Shown: positions 16,884 to 25,962, counted from the stretch's first letter. The stretch is 36,798 bases of DNA from Actinomycetota bacterium (GCA_016185275.1 JACPNX010000002.1:160984-197781), one strand, 5' to 3'. Notes: generated from the letters alone by a model not told the origin. Numbers and translations: made by a program.

Positions 16884-17651
16884 ATGGCCCGCGTCGTCGC
16901 CGTCGCCAACCAGAAGGGCGGGGTGGCGAAGACCACCACCGTCCACGCGCTGGCCCGGGCGTTCATGGACCTCGGGCGCCGGGTGCTGGTGGTCGACCTC
17001 GACCCGCAGGCGTCCCTCACCTTCGCCCTCGGCCTCGACCCCGACGGCCTGGAGCGCTCGCTGCACGACGTCGTGGTGCGCCGGGCCAAGGCCAAGGACG
17101 TCCTCGTCGAGGTGGATGGTCTGGACCTGCTCCCCGCCACGATCGACCTGGCCGGCGCCGAGCTGCACCTGCTCACCAAGACCGGGCGGGAGTACGTCGT
17201 GCGCCGCGCGCTCGAGCCGCTGCACGACGCCTACGACCTCGTGCTCATCGACTGCCCGCCCTCCCTCGGCATCCTCACCATCAACGGCCTCACCGCGGCC
17301 GGCGAGGTGCTGATCCCGCTGCAGTGCGAGACGCTGAGCCAGCGAGGCGTCGGCCAGCTGCTCGAGACGATCGACGACGTGCGGGCCTACACCAACGCGG
17401 ACCTCAGCATCCGGGGGGTGGTGGCCACGATGTTCGACGGGCGCACCCGGCTGGCGCACGAGGTCGTCGCCCAGGTGCGAGCCGAGCACGACCTCGAGGT
17501 GCTCGAGCCACCGGTGCCCAAGTCGGTGAAGGTGGCCGAGGCGCCCGGCCGAGGGCGCTCGGTGCTCGAGCACGCACCGGCGTCCCGCCCTGCGGAGGCG
17601 TACCGTGCGCTGGCGGCCGTGCTCGACCGCGACGGCAGGAGGAGGCGCTGA
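16884..17651 (+). CDS. ParA-family ATPase (orphan)
   Basis: Cytoplasmic ParA/MinD-type ATPase of 255 residues. It has a deviant Walker A NQKGGVAKTTT at 9-19 (both lysines present; Ala replaces the usual Gly), VLVVDLDPQASLTF, and LVLIDCPPSLGILTINGLTA. No N-terminal DNA-binding extension and no ParB partner, so it is a short orphan ParA, a type that places chromosomes, plasmids or protein cargo. The ATG at 16884 is chosen because the Walker A then sits at the usual distance. It overlaps the zinc-ribbon gene by one base, which is its best candidate partner. Confidence 0.9.
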   Translation: MARVVAVANQKGGVAKTTTVHALARAFMDLGRRVLVVDLDPQASLTFALGLDPDGLERSLHDVVVRRAKAKDVLVEVDGLDLLPATIDLAGAELHLLTKTGREYVVRRALEPLHDAYDLVLIDCPPSLGILTINGLTAAGEVLIPLQCETLSQRGVGQLLETIDDVRAYTNADLSIRGVVATMFDGRTRLAHEVVAQVRAEHDLEVLEPPVPKSVKVAEAPGRGRSVLEHAPASRPAEAYRALAAVLDRDGRRRR

Positions 17652-18016
17652 TGACCACCGAGCCCAACCCCCGCGAGATCGGCGGCAACGCCCGGCTCAG
17701 GTCGACCCGGCGCGTGCTGGACCCGACCGGTCGCCGTGCCCTGTTCGAGATGCCGGTCGCGGCGGCCCGCGACACGATCCGGCAGGGCCGACCCAAGGAG
17801 GGGCGCGACGCACTGTTCAGCTCCGGGCCCCGCCAGCGCGGCTCCGTCGTCGTCGAGTGCAGCCACTGCGAGGCCCGCACGAGGATCTCCCTGTCCGAGG
17901 TGGCGCTGCGCATGATGACGGGCTCCGTGTGGCTCCCCGTGCGGCGCCACGCCCACCACATGCGCTGCCCCGCCTGCGGCCACCGGTCGTGGTGCCGCAT
18001 CGGCTGGACCGAGTAG
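17651..18016 (+). CDS. Zinc-ribbon protein of unknown function
   Basis: A 121-residue protein. The first 60 residues are basic and probably disordered (GNARLRSTRRVLDPTGRRAL). Residues 66-121 hold two Cys pairs, VVECSHCEARTR (Cys70, Cys73) and MRCPACGHRSWC (Cys106, Cys109, with Cys115), which fit a zinc ribbon. The ATG overlaps the stop of the ParA gene (TGATG) and has an AGGAGGAGG ribosome site, so the two are made together. It could be a small partner or cargo adaptor for the ParA; that is inference. It converges with purM, 32 bp away. Confidence 0.8.
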   Translation: MTTEPNPREIGGNARLRSTRRVLDPTGRRALFEMPVAAARDTIRQGRPKEGRDALFSSGPRQRGSVVVECSHCEARTRISLSEVALRMMTGSVWLPVRRHAHHMRCPACGHRSWCRIGWTE

Positions 18017-18048
18017 GACCTCTCGACTCACCGCCCCGGGGCAGCGGG

Positions 18049-19083
18049 TCACACGAGCTGCACGGCTCCTTCGCCCCGCTCGACGGTTCCGATCCGGGCG
18101 GCTCGGTGCCCCTCGGCGCGGAGCAGGTCGAGGGCCCGGTAGGCGTCGTCGGCGGCCACGATCACCACCATGCCGATGCCGAGGTTGAAGACCTTCGCCA
18201 TCTCCTCGCCGGAGATGTCGCCGGCCGCCTGGATCTCGGCGAAGACGCGTGGCACCTCCCACGCGTCCCGCTGCACGACGGCGTCGACCCCGCGCGGCAG
18301 CACCCGCGCCAGGTTGCCGGGAAGGCCGCCACCGGTGATGTGGGCGACGGCGTGCACGTCGACGACCCGCAGGAGGGCGAGGACGGCCGGGGCGTAGATG
18401 ACCGACGGGAGCAGCAGCTCGTCGGCCAGCGAGTGGCGTGCTCCCTCGTAGGCCGGTTCGTCGAGCCGCCGACAGGCCCGCTCGAGCAGCACCCGGCGAG
18501 CGAGCGAGTACCCGTTGGAGCGCAGACCCGGCGAAGGCAGGCCGATGAGTACGTCGCCCGGTGCCACGGCACCGTCGCGCGGCAGGACGGCGTCGCGCTC
18601 GGCCACACCGACCGCGAAGCCGACGAGGTCGAACTCCCCCGGCTCCATCGCACCCGGATGCTCGGCCATCTCACCACCGATGAGCGCGCAGCCGGCCTGA
18701 CGGCAACCCTCGGCCACCCCCTCGACGAGCTGCTCGATGTGGTCCGGGTCGAGCTTGCCGACGGCGATGTAGTCGAGGAAGAACAGCGGCTCGGCGCCCT
18801 GGCAGACGAGGTCGTCCACGCACATGGCCACGAGGTCCAGCCCGATCGTGTCGAACCGGCCCGCGGCCTGGGCCACCAGCGCCTTGGTGCCCACGCCGTC
18901 GGTCGATGACACCAGCACCGGATGGCGGAAGCGGTGGCTGGGGAACGCGAAGAGCCCGCCGAAGCCGCCGATGTCGCCGATGACCTCCGGCCGGAACGTG
19001 GAGCGGACCTTGTCCTTGATTCGCTGCACCGCCTGCTCGCCGGCGGCGATGTCCACGCCGGCGGACTCGTAGGTCTCGGCCAC
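18049..19083 (-). CDS. purM: Phosphoribosylformylglycinamidine cyclo-ligase (AIR synthetase)
   Basis: ATP-dependent ring closure of FGAM to AIR, fifth step of purine synthesis. The protein has 344 residues, normal length. Motifs: FPSHRFRHPVLVSSTDGVGT, DLVAMCVDDLVCQGAEPLFF, LIGGEMAEHPG, ITGGGLPGNLARVLP. The GTG start at 19083 lies two bases after the purF stop, so purF-purM form a coupled unit in the order common in many bacteria. Confidence 0.97.
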   Translation of the reverse strand: MAETYESAGVDIAAGEQAVQRIKDKVRSTFRPEVIGDIGGFGGLFAFPSHRFRHPVLVSSTDGVGTKALVAQAAGRFDTIGLDLVAMCVDDLVCQGAEPLFFLDYIAVGKLDPDHIEQLVEGVAEGCRQAGCALIGGEMAEHPGAMEPGEFDLVGFAVGVAERDAVLPRDGAVAPGDVLIGLPSPGLRSNGYSLARRVLLERACRRLDEPAYEGARHSLADELLLPSVIYAPAVLALLRVVDVHAVAHITGGGLPGNLARVLPRGVDAVVQRDAWEVPRVFAEIQAAGDISGEEMAKVFNLGIGMVVIVAADDAYRALDLLRAEGHRAARIGTVERGEGAVQLV

Positions 19084-19085
19084 CG

Positions 19086-20657
19086 CTAACGACCGTCCCC
19101 GGGCGAGCGCGACGGGGCGCGGACCCCGGGACCGCCGACCCCGTCGAGCAGCGTCGCGGCTGCCCCGACCGGCTTCGGGTCGCCGCAGGAGGCGCCTTCC
19201 AGCACACCCTTGTGGAGCGCGACGGGCACCTCGATGGGATAGCTGCCGGTGAAGCAGGCCGTGCAGTAGCCCGCTTCCGGGGCACCGGTGGAGGCGACGA
19301 GCCGCTCCACCTCGATGTAGGCGAGCGTGTCCACCCCGAGGTGCCGGCGGATCTCCTCCACGTCCATCCCCGCAGCGAGCAGCTCGTCGGGGCTGCCGAA
19401 GTCCATCCCGTAGAAGCACGGCCAGCGCACCGGCGGGGACGTGAGGCGCAGGTGCACCTCACGGGCGCCGGCCTCGCGCAGCATGCGGGTGAGCTGCTGC
19501 TGCGTCGTGCCCCGGACGATCGAGTCGTCGACCACGACGATGCGCCGGCCGTCGATGTTGTCGCGCAGCGGGTTGAACTTCATGCGCACGCCGAGCGCCC
19601 GCATCTCCTGCGTGGGCGCGATGAAGGTCCGACCGATGTAGCGGTTCTTCACGAGCCCCTGCCCGAAGGGGATGCCGCTGCGGCGGGCGTAGCCCTCCGC
19701 CGCGGGTACGCCCGACTCGGGCACGCCCATGACGAGGTCGGCGTCCACGGGCGCCTGTTCGGCCAGCAGCTCGCCCTGGCGGACCCGCGCGTGGTGAACG
19801 CTCTGGCCGTACAGGCGGGCGTCGGGCCGGGCGAAGTACACGAACTCGAACACGCACAGGCGCGGCTCGATCCGCGCCGCCGGGAACGGGTGCAGCGACC
19901 GGGGGCCGGTGGCGTCGATCACGAGCACCTCGCCGGGCTCGACCTCACGGACGAACTCGGCGCCGACCGTGTCGAGCGCCGGTGTCTCCGACGCCATCAC
20001 GAACCCGCCACCGGGCAGGCGGCCGAAGCACAGCGGCCGGAAGCCGTTGGGATCGCGGGCGCCGATGATGCGGCCCTCGTCCATCAGCACGAACGAGAAG
20101 GCACCCTCCAGCCGAGGCAGGGTCCGCTCGAGCGCCCGCTCGAGGGCGCGGCCGTCGCTGGCGTCGCCTTCGCGCGCCGCCATCTCGCGCATCAGCATCT
20201 CGGCCACGAGGTCGCTGTCGCTCGTGGCCACCCCCGGCAGCATCCCGAGCTCGTCGGCCAGCAGCGCCGTGTTGACCAGGTTGCCGTTGTGGCCGAGGGC
20301 GAACTCGAGGTCGCCCATGCTGCGGAAGACGGGCTGCGCGTTGCGCCAGGTGCTGGACCCCGTCGTCGAGTAGCGGGTGTGGCCGATGGCGAGGTGGCCG
20401 GTGAGGGGCGCCAGGGTCCGGTCGTCGAACACGTTCGACACCAGGCCCATGTCCTTCACGACCGTGATGTGCTCGCCGTCGCCCACCCCCATGCCCGCCG
20501 ACTCCTGGCCGCGGTGCTGGAGGGCGTAGAGCCCGAGGTACGTGAGGTGGGCGACCGGTTGGCCCGGGGCGTAGACCGCGAAGACACCGCACGCCTCCCG
20601 GGGCGAGTCGTCGAGCACGTCCGCGCCGCGACCCTGCCCGAGGTCCGTCCCGCTCAC
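19086..20657 (-). CDS. purF: Amidophosphoribosyltransferase
   Basis: Commits PRPP to purine synthesis by replacing pyrophosphate with ammonia from glutamine. The protein has 523 residues. The predicted GTG start at 20657 gives a 22-residue propeptide before the catalytic Cys23 (EACGVFAVYAP), which must be cleaved as in the Bacillus-type enzyme. The glutaminase part shows YALQHRGQESAG. The four Cys of the iron-sulfur cluster in that type appear present: RLCVFEFVYFARPD, WPCFYGMDF and YCTACFTG. The PRPP loop is IVVVDDSIVRGTT. The longer open frame upstream reads through the 67-bp repeats and is unlikely to be translated. Confidence 0.95.
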   Translation of the reverse strand: MSGTDLGQGRGADVLDDSPREACGVFAVYAPGQPVAHLTYLGLYALQHRGQESAGMGVGDGEHITVVKDMGLVSNVFDDRTLAPLTGHLAIGHTRYSTTGSSTWRNAQPVFRSMGDLEFALGHNGNLVNTALLADELGMLPGVATSDSDLVAEMLMREMAAREGDASDGRALERALERTLPRLEGAFSFVLMDEGRIIGARDPNGFRPLCFGRLPGGGFVMASETPALDTVGAEFVREVEPGEVLVIDATGPRSLHPFPAARIEPRLCVFEFVYFARPDARLYGQSVHHARVRQGELLAEQAPVDADLVMGVPESGVPAAEGYARRSGIPFGQGLVKNRYIGRTFIAPTQEMRALGVRMKFNPLRDNIDGRRIVVVDDSIVRGTTQQQLTRMLREAGAREVHLRLTSPPVRWPCFYGMDFGSPDELLAAGMDVEEIRRHLGVDTLAYIEVERLVASTGAPEAGYCTACFTGSYPIEVPVALHKGVLEGASCGDPKPVGAAATLLDGVGGPGVRAPSRSPGDGR

Positions 20658-20746
20658 CTGGCCATGATCGCACCTCGGCGGCCCGATCCCACACCCCGGT
20701 GCGACGCAGGCAGGCAAGCGGCCGAGCCGTTCACCCGATCCGTTCA

Positions 20747-20885
20747 CCCCAACCGTTCTGAGCACAGAACCCGCCGCCCAGCCGCGCCCTGCGCACTCAG
20801 AACCGGGGCAGGCCGGAACCCCAACCGTTCTGAGCACAGAACCCGCCGCCCAGCCGCGCCCTGCGCACTCAGAACCGGGGCAGGC
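20747..20885. repeat. Two perfect 67-bp direct repeats with internal inverted arms
   Basis: The 67-bp units at 20747-20813 and 20819-20885 are identical and separated by 5 bp. Each contains inverted arms GTTCTGAG near its left end and CTCAGAAC near its right end, so each can fold into a hairpin with a GC-rich loop of about 35 bases. They lie between purL and purF, upstream of the purF start. Perfect identity suggests a recent duplication of a palindromic intergenic element (REP/MITE-like), or a regulatory site. Confidence 0.9.
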
Positions 20886-20933
20886 GCCCGAAGTGCCCGG
20901 CACGGTTGCTCGTCGGGCGCAGGCTCCGAGCGG

Positions 20934-20960
20934 ACCGAGAGCACCGAGAGCGCCGAGAGC
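20934..20960. repeat. 9-bp tandem repeat ACCGAGAGC
   Basis: Three consecutive 9-bp units (ACCGAGAGC, ACCGAGAGC, GCCGAGAGC) and a diverged fourth lie just downstream of the purL stop. Probably slippage. Together with the 67-bp repeats they account for much of the 339-bp purL-purF gap. Confidence 0.7.
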
Positions 20961-20996
20961 ACCGAACGGCCATCCGGCGGACATGGGGCGTTCGGC

Positions 20997-23210
20997 TCAC
21001 GCCGACGCCACACCCTCGCCGAGGGCACTCGGCAGGCGATCGCGCCAGGCGGCGACGGCCTCGGCGACAGCAATGTCGACCACGCCCTCGATCACGAGCC
21101 GGTCACCGCCGGCGCCACCTAGGTCGGCCCAGGAAACCCCGGCCGCGCCTGCCGCAGCCGCCACCTCGCCGACGCGACCGGGGGCCACGGACAGGAGCAC
21201 CCGCGACGGAGCCTCGTGGAGCAGGGCGCCGGGCGCGATGCCGGCGAGGCGTGCCCCGACCTCGCGGGCCACGACCATCTCGGCCAGTGCGCCGGCGAGA
21301 CCGCCGCTCGCGCAGTCGTGCACGCCGCTCGGCACCCCCGCGGCCACGAGGCCCCGCACGACGCCCGCGACCGCACTGTGGACGCGCATGTCCAGCGCGG
21401 GCAACGTGCCACCCTGGCGTCCCGCCGACCAAGCCCAAGCCGAGCCGGCGTGCGAGGCCGGGCCCGCAGGGCCGAGCAGCACCACGCGGTCGCCCGACTC
21501 GAGGCCCACACCCGGAGGCCGGCGCTCGAGCCGGTCGACGATGCCGAGCAGCCCGACCACCGGAGTGGGGTCGATGTCGCGCCCAGCCGTCTCGTTGTAC
21601 AGGCTCACGTTGCCGCCCACGACCGGGATGCCGAAGGCCCGGCAGGCGTCGGCCATGCCGTCGATGGCCTCCGAAAGCTGCCACATCACCTCGGGATGCT
21701 CGGGGTTGCCGAAGTTGAGGCAGTTGACGAGCGCCAGTGGCCGGGCACCCACGCAGGACAGGTTCAACACCGCCTCCGCCACCGCCATCGCCGTGCCGGC
21801 CCTGGGATCGAGCGCGCTCCACCGATGGTTGCCGTCGGTGGTGAGGGCCAGACCCCGGCCCGTGTCGAGGCCGGTCGTGGGGTGCTTGAGGCGCAGCACC
21901 GCGGCGTCGCCGCCCGGCGCCTCGACCGTGTTCAGGAACAGCTGGTGGTCGTACTGGCGCCAGATCCACGACGTGTCGCACAGGCCCGCCAGCAGCGCGG
22001 TCGTGATCTCACCACCGGCGGGCGCGCCAGGGTCGTCGGCCAGGCGTCGCGCCCGGTCCGAGGGCTCGGCGCAGGGCCGGTCGTAGCTGGGCGCGGCGTC
22101 GTGGAGGCTGGCCGCGGGCACGTCGGCCAGCACCTCGCCGTCGAAGCCGTCGAGGATCCGCAGCCGCCCGCTCGGGGTGACCCGGCCGATGACCGTGGCC
22201 CGCACGTCCCAGCGGTCGCACAGGCGCAGGACCTCGTCGAGCGCCTCCGGCGTGACGATGGCGAGCATCCGCTCCTGGGACTCGCTCGTCATCACCTCCC
22301 ACGCGTGCATGCCCGGCTCTCGCCGCGGAACGGCCGCCACGTCCACGTCCATGCCGACCCCACCGCGAGACGCGGTCTCGCTCGTCGCGCAGGTCAACCC
22401 CGCACCGCCGAGGTCCTGGATGCCGACGACCAGACCGGCGTCGAGCAGCGTCAGGCACGCCTCGATGAGCCGCTTCTCCTCGAACGGGTCGCCGACCTGC
22501 ACCGCGGGCCGCTTGGCCTCGCTGCCCTCCTCGAAGCCGGCCGACGCCAGCACCGACACCCCGCCGATGCCGTCGCGGCCGGTGGCGGAACCGAGCAGCA
22601 CGGCCAGGTTGCCATCGCCACTGGCGCGGCCCAGGACGAGTCGTTCGGTCGGCAAGATGCCGAGGCACAGGACGTTGACGAGAGGGTTGCCGCGATAGCA
22701 GTCGTCGAACACCACCTCGCCGCCGACCGTGGGCACGCCCACGGCGTTGCCGTAGCCCGAGATGCCCGACACCACTCCTTCGGCGACCCAGCGGCTGCGT
22801 GCGTCGTCGAGCGGGCCGAATCGCAACGGGTCCATCAACGCGATCGGGCGGGCGCCCATGGTGAAGATGTCGCGCAGGATCCCTCCCACACCGGTGGCCG
22901 CGCCCTGGTACGGCTCGAGGAACGACGGATGGTTGTGGCTCTCGATGCGGATGGCCGCGGCGATGCCGTTGCCGACGTCGACCACACCGGCGTTCTCGCC
23001 CGGTCCGACGAGCACGGCCTCGCCCTCTGTCGGCAGCCGGACCAGGTGGCGCCGCGACGACTTGTACGAGCAGTGCTCGGACCACATGACCGAGTACATG
23101 GCCAGCTCGAGGTGGTTCGGCGGGCGCCCGAGGATGGCCGTGATGTCCTCCGCTTCCCCGTCGGTGAGCCCGAGGGCCCGGTGGATCGGCTGCGCGCTCC
23201 CGTCGGCCAC
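20997..23210 (-). CDS. purL: Phosphoribosylformylglycinamidine synthase subunit PurL
   Basis: Large synthetase subunit that converts FGAR to FGAM with ammonia from PurQ. The protein has 737 residues, the small PurL form that works with separate PurQ and PurS, both encoded nearby. Motifs: [114 protein letters not shown]. The GTG at 23210 is the only plausible start: upstream valines in the frame use GTT, and the next ATG-type start would lie beyond the neighbouring plus-strand gene. It is separated from purQ by that gene. Confidence 0.97.
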   Translation of the reverse strand: MADGSAQPIHRALGLTDGEAEDITAILGRPPNHLELAMYSVMWSEHCSYKSSRRHLVRLPTEGEAVLVGPGENAGVVDVGNGIAAAIRIESHNHPSFLEPYQGAATGVGGILRDIFTMGARPIALMDPLRFGPLDDARSRWVAEGVVSGISGYGNAVGVPTVGGEVVFDDCYRGNPLVNVLCLGILPTERLVLGRASGDGNLAVLLGSATGRDGIGGVSVLASAGFEEGSEAKRPAVQVGDPFEEKRLIEACLTLLDAGLVVGIQDLGGAGLTCATSETASRGGVGMDVDVAAVPRREPGMHAWEVMTSESQERMLAIVTPEALDEVLRLCDRWDVRATVIGRVTPSGRLRILDGFDGEVLADVPAASLHDAAPSYDRPCAEPSDRARRLADDPGAPAGGEITTALLAGLCDTSWIWRQYDHQLFLNTVEAPGGDAAVLRLKHPTTGLDTGRGLALTTDGNHRWSALDPRAGTAMAVAEAVLNLSCVGARPLALVNCLNFGNPEHPEVMWQLSEAIDGMADACRAFGIPVVGGNVSLYNETAGRDIDPTPVVGLLGIVDRLERRPPGVGLESGDRVVLLGPAGPASHAGSAWAWSAGRQGGTLPALDMRVHSAVAGVVRGLVAAGVPSGVHDCASGGLAGALAEMVVAREVGARLAGIAPGALLHEAPSRVLLSVAPGRVGEVAAAAGAAGVSWADLGGAGGDRLVIEGVVDIAVAEAVAAWRDRLPSALGEGVASA

Positions 23211-23326
23211 GGCCCAACCGTAGTTGTCACCCGGCGAGCGACGAACCGGCCCGTCCCATCGGATATGCGGTCCGTGGGGAACACGCGATTTCGCAATCGG
23301 CTCCTCCACTGTGGTGGAATGGCTGC

Positions 23327-23764
23327 ATGCCATCGAAGAGCACCAAGACCGCCGCCAAGAGCACGCGCAAGCGAGCCATGTCGGATGACCACAAAGCTGC
23401 GCTCGCACAGGGCCGTTCCGAGGGTCGCGCGGTGGCCCGCTATCTCGCCGCACTCGACGCCCACAAGCCCAAGCGCGGTCGCAAGCGGACGGCCGAATCG
23501 ATCAAGGCCCGTTTGGATCGCATCGAAGATCAGCTCAAGCAGGCTGATCCGCTCAATGCCGTGCACCTGCGCCAGGAGCGCACCGACCTGCGCAACGAGC
23601 TCGCCAGCCAGCAGGCGAAGCTCGATCTGTCCGACCTCGAAGACGAGTTCGTCCGGGCCGCGAAGGGCTACTCCGAGCGCAAGGGGATCAGCTACGGCAC
23701 GTGGCGAGAGAGCGGCGTTCCCGCGGCTGTCCTCAAGCGCGCCGGCATCGGCCGCGGCGCCTGA
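23327..23764 (+). CDS. Conserved Lys/Arg-rich protein of unknown function
   Basis: A 145-residue basic protein. The N-terminus is Lys/Ser/Thr-rich ([20 protein letters not shown]), followed by a helical, partly coiled-coil core ([40 protein letters not shown]) and a C-terminal segment ending [21 protein letters not shown] recall similar proteins in other actinobacteria, but no function. The basic tail and charged helices would suit nucleic acid binding; that is inference. It stands alone on the plus strand between purL and purQ, with its own terminator. Base use is slightly less GC-rich at third positions than its neighbours. Confidence 0.8.
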   Translation: MPSKSTKTAAKSTRKRAMSDDHKAALAQGRSEGRAVARYLAALDAHKPKRGRKRTAESIKARLDRIEDQLKQADPLNAVHLRQERTDLRNELASQQAKLDLSDLEDEFVRAAKGYSERKGISYGTWRESGVPAAVLKRAGIGRGA

Positions 23765-23787
23765 CCCCGGCTCCTCGTCCCGGGTGA

Positions 23788-23816
23788 GTGAGCACCGCCA
23801 CGAGGGCGGTGCTCAC
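23788..23816. terminator. Perfect 12-bp hairpin, bidirectional terminator
   Basis: GTGAGCACCGCC (23788-23799) pairs perfectly with GGCGGTGCTCAC (23805-23816) around a 5-base loop. It lies between two converging genes, 24 bp after the stop of the Lys-rich protein and overlapping the purQ stop, so it can serve both. No U-run is visible. Confidence 0.75.
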
Positions 23817-24493
23817 ACCTCCAGGACGGCCGACGGCGTGGCCAGCAACGAGCGGAGCAGAGGGACGCCGTCGGTCGACCCGAGCAGCGCGCTCGTGGCC
23901 CGCTCCGGGTGCGGCATGAGACCGACCACGTTGCCGCCGTCGTTGCAGATGCCGGCGATGTCGTCCATCGAGCCGTTCGGGTTGTCGAGGTAGCGCAGCA
24001 CGATGCGCTCGCCGGCGCGCAGCGCGGCGAGCGTCGCGGGGGAGCAGGTGTAGTTGCCCTCGAAGTGGTTGATGGGCACCTGTAGCACGGTCCCGTGCGG
24101 TACGGCCGACGTGAGGACGGAATGGGTGCTGTCGACCCGCAACGAGGCCGTGGTGCACACGAACTTGAGGCCGGCGTTCTTCTGCAGCGCACCGGGCAGC
24201 AGCCCGGCCTCCGTGAGGACCTGGAACCCGTTGCAGATCCCCACCACGGGACCACCGGCCGCCGCGTGCTGCGCCACTGCGCCCATGATCGGCGAGAAGC
24301 GGGCGATCGCCCCCGGGCGCAGGTAGTCACCGTGCGCGAACCCGCCGGGCACCACCACGGCGTCGCACTGGCCGAGGCTCCGGTCGCCGTGCCAGACGAT
24401 GTCGGCTTCGCCGCCGAGCGCACGGATGGCCTCGACCACGTCGTGCTCGCAGTTCGAACCAGGGAACAGCACCACCCCGACGCGCGCCGCCAT
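23813..24493 (-). CDS. purQ: Phosphoribosylformylglycinamidine synthase subunit PurQ
   Basis: Glutaminase subunit that supplies ammonia to PurL. The protein has 226 residues, a class I amidotransferase domain: VVLFPGSNCEHDV at the N-terminus, VVVPGGFAHGDYLRPGAIA, nucleophile Cys87 in VVGICNGFQVL, INHFEGNYTC, and the His195/Glu197 pair in LMPHPERA. ATG start at 24493, ten bases after the purS stop, so purS-purQ are one transcription unit. Its stop lies in the terminator hairpin. Confidence 0.97.
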   Translation of the reverse strand: MAARVGVVLFPGSNCEHDVVEAIRALGGEADIVWHGDRSLGQCDAVVVPGGFAHGDYLRPGAIARFSPIMGAVAQHAAAGGPVVGICNGFQVLTEAGLLPGALQKNAGLKFVCTTASLRVDSTHSVLTSAVPHGTVLQVPINHFEGNYTCSPATLAALRAGERIVLRYLDNPNGSMDDIAGICNDGGNVVGLMPHPERATSALLGSTDGVPLLRSLLATPSAVLEV

Positions 24494-24503
24494 CGACGAT
24501 GCC

Positions 24504-24773
24504 TCAGGCCACGCCGGCGGCGTCGACCGCCTCGATGGAGACCGCGCTGTCCTCGATCACCGGGTTGGTCAGGAAGCGGGTGCACATGTCGGCCACCTCG
24601 GCCCGGGCCTGCTCCTCGGAGGCGGCATCGAGCGTGAAGCGGATCGACTTGCCGACCCGCACGCCGGACACTCCGCCGAACCCGAGGTGGGGCAGCGACC
24701 GCTCGATCGTCTGGCCCTGGGGATCGGCGATCCCCTCGCGCAGCCGGACCTCGACCTGCACCTCGAAGCGCAT
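24504..24773 (-). CDS. purS: Phosphoribosylformylglycinamidine synthase subunit PurS
   Basis: Small subunit that bridges PurQ and PurL and allows ammonia transfer. The protein has 89 residues, normal size, with DPQGQTIERSLPHLGFGGVS near the N-terminus and VGKSIRFTLDA. ATG start at 24773; ribosome site weak. The order purC-purS-purQ is usual, except that a phosphatase remnant sits between purC and purS here. Confidence 0.95.
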   Translation of the reverse strand: MRFEVQVEVRLREGIADPQGQTIERSLPHLGFGGVSGVRVGKSIRFTLDAASEEQARAEVADMCTRFLTNPVIEDSAVSIEAVDAAGVA

Positions 24774-24836
24774 CGGCCGAGTCTCGCACAGCGCCGATCC
24801 ACCCCAGGCACCCCCGGGACGCCGGTCGGGTTGCGG

Positions 24837-25064
24837 TCAGCCGCCCGCTACGGCGGCCTGGGCCCGGAAGGCGCCGTCGACGAGGACGGGCACCGCGACG
24901 CTCACGTCGTGCGCCGCCGCTGCTCCCGCGCTCAGCGCCACCTCCACGCAGGTCGTGAACCGGAGGACGTCGACGATCACCACGGCCCGGCACACGGGCG
25001 CCAGCGCGAGCGCTCCGTCGACGCCCCACTCGAAGCGGACGCGCCAGTGCGGCTGAGCCGGCAC
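24837..25064 (-). pseudogene. Truncated 2-phosphosulfolactate phosphatase (ComB-like) remnant
   Basis: A 75-codon reading frame whose middle (VRFEWGVDGALALAPVCRAV, then VIVDVLRFTTCVEVALSAGA) resembles the N-terminal part of ComB-type 2-phosphosulfolactate phosphatases, where the VIVDVLR-TT motif is typical. Full proteins have about 230-250 residues; here the frame ends after an Ala/Val-rich stretch and the 60 bp to purS hold no further ComB sequence. The GTG at 25064 lies one base after the purC stop, so it may still be translated. A full-length gene between purC and purS is something I recall from related actinobacteria; a C-terminal deletion is the likely history. A functional micro-protein cannot be excluded. 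Confidence 0.6.
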
Positions 25065-25065
25065 C

Positions 25066-25962
25066 TCAGCCTTCGGACCCGACTCCAGGCCAGTCGGCAA
25101 AGCGCCGTCCGGTGATGCGCTCGTAGGCCTCGACGTAGCGGCTGCGGGTGGCGCTCACGACCTCGTCGGGCAACGGCGGCGGCGGCGGCGTCTTGCCCCA
25201 GTCGAGCGCGTCGAGGTGGTCGCGCAACGGCTGCTTGTCGAAGCTCGGCGGTGTCGCTCCTGGCTGCCAGCGGTCGGCGGGCCAGAACCGCGACGAGTCC
25301 GGGGTGAGCACCTCGTCCGCCACGACCAGCTCGCCGTCCACGAGCCCGAGCTCGAACTTGGTGTCCGCGATGACGATGCCCCGCTCCGCCGCCCATTCCG
25401 AGCCCCGCCGGTACAGCTCGAGCGAGATGGCCCTCGCCCGCTCGGCCACGTCGTCACCGACGAGCGCGACGGCGCGCGCGAAGGAGATGTTCTCGTCGTG
25501 GGCGCCCCCTTCCGCCTTGGTGGAAGGGGTGAAGACCGGCTCCGGGAGCCGGGACGACTCCTGGAGACCCTCGGGAAGTGCAGTGCCGTGCATGGTGCCG
25601 CTGGCCCGGTACTCCTTCCACGCGGATCCCGACAGGTAGCCGCGCACGATGCACTCGATCGGCAGCATCTGGCAGCGCCGGACGAGCATGACCCGGCCCT
25701 CCCACTCGGGACGCTGCGCCCACGGCGGGGCATCGGCCAGGTCGGTGGAGACCAGGTGGCTGGGGGCGACGTCGGCCAGCCGCTCGAACCAGAACGCGGA
25801 CATGGCCGTGAGGACCCGACCCTTGTCGGGCACAGGCTCGGCCATGACCACGTCGAAGGCGCTGATGCGGTCCGACGTCACCATGAGAAGGCGGTCGTCG
25901 CCGGCGTCGTAGATCTCACGAACCTTGCCGGACGACACGAGGGGGAGCGTCTCGCTGGTCAC
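25066..25962 (-). CDS. purC: SAICAR synthetase
   Basis: Joins CAIR and aspartate using ATP to give SAICAR. The protein has 298 residues, the longer form (the E. coli type is about 240). Motifs: SSGKVREIYDAGDDRLLMVT, SDRISAFDVV, IECIVRGYLSGSAWKEY, TPSTKAEGGAHDENISF, IVIADTKFELGLVDGELVVA, ADEVLTPDSSRFW. The initiation codon at 25962 is GTG. First gene of purC-(remnant)-purS-purQ; purB lies upstream with a 69-bp gap, so they may be cotranscribed. Confidence 0.97.
   Translation of the reverse strand: MTSETLPLVSSGKVREIYDAGDDRLLMVTSDRISAFDVVMAEPVPDKGRVLTAMSAFWFERLADVAPSHLVSTDLADAPPWAQRPEWEGRVMLVRRCQMLPIECIVRGYLSGSAWKEYRASGTMHGTALPEGLQESSRLPEPVFTPSTKAEGGAHDENISFARAVALVGDDVAERARAISLELYRRGSEWAAERGIVIADTKFELGLVDGELVVADEVLTPDSSRFWPADRWQPGATPPSFDKQPLRDHLDALDWGKTPPPPPLPDEVVSATRSRYVEAYERITGRRFADWPGVGSEG

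Noticed and set aside
18030..18051. Terminator between the zinc-ribbon gene and purM
   Set aside because: GCCCCGGGGC is palindromic but too short, without a loop, and the flanking arms mismatch.
20658..20984. Long N-terminal extension of PurF
   Set aside because: The open frame upstream of 20657 translates the 67-bp and 9-bp repeats into repetitive low-complexity sequence. The GTG at 20657 gives a normal propeptide, so the extension is a high-GC artefact.
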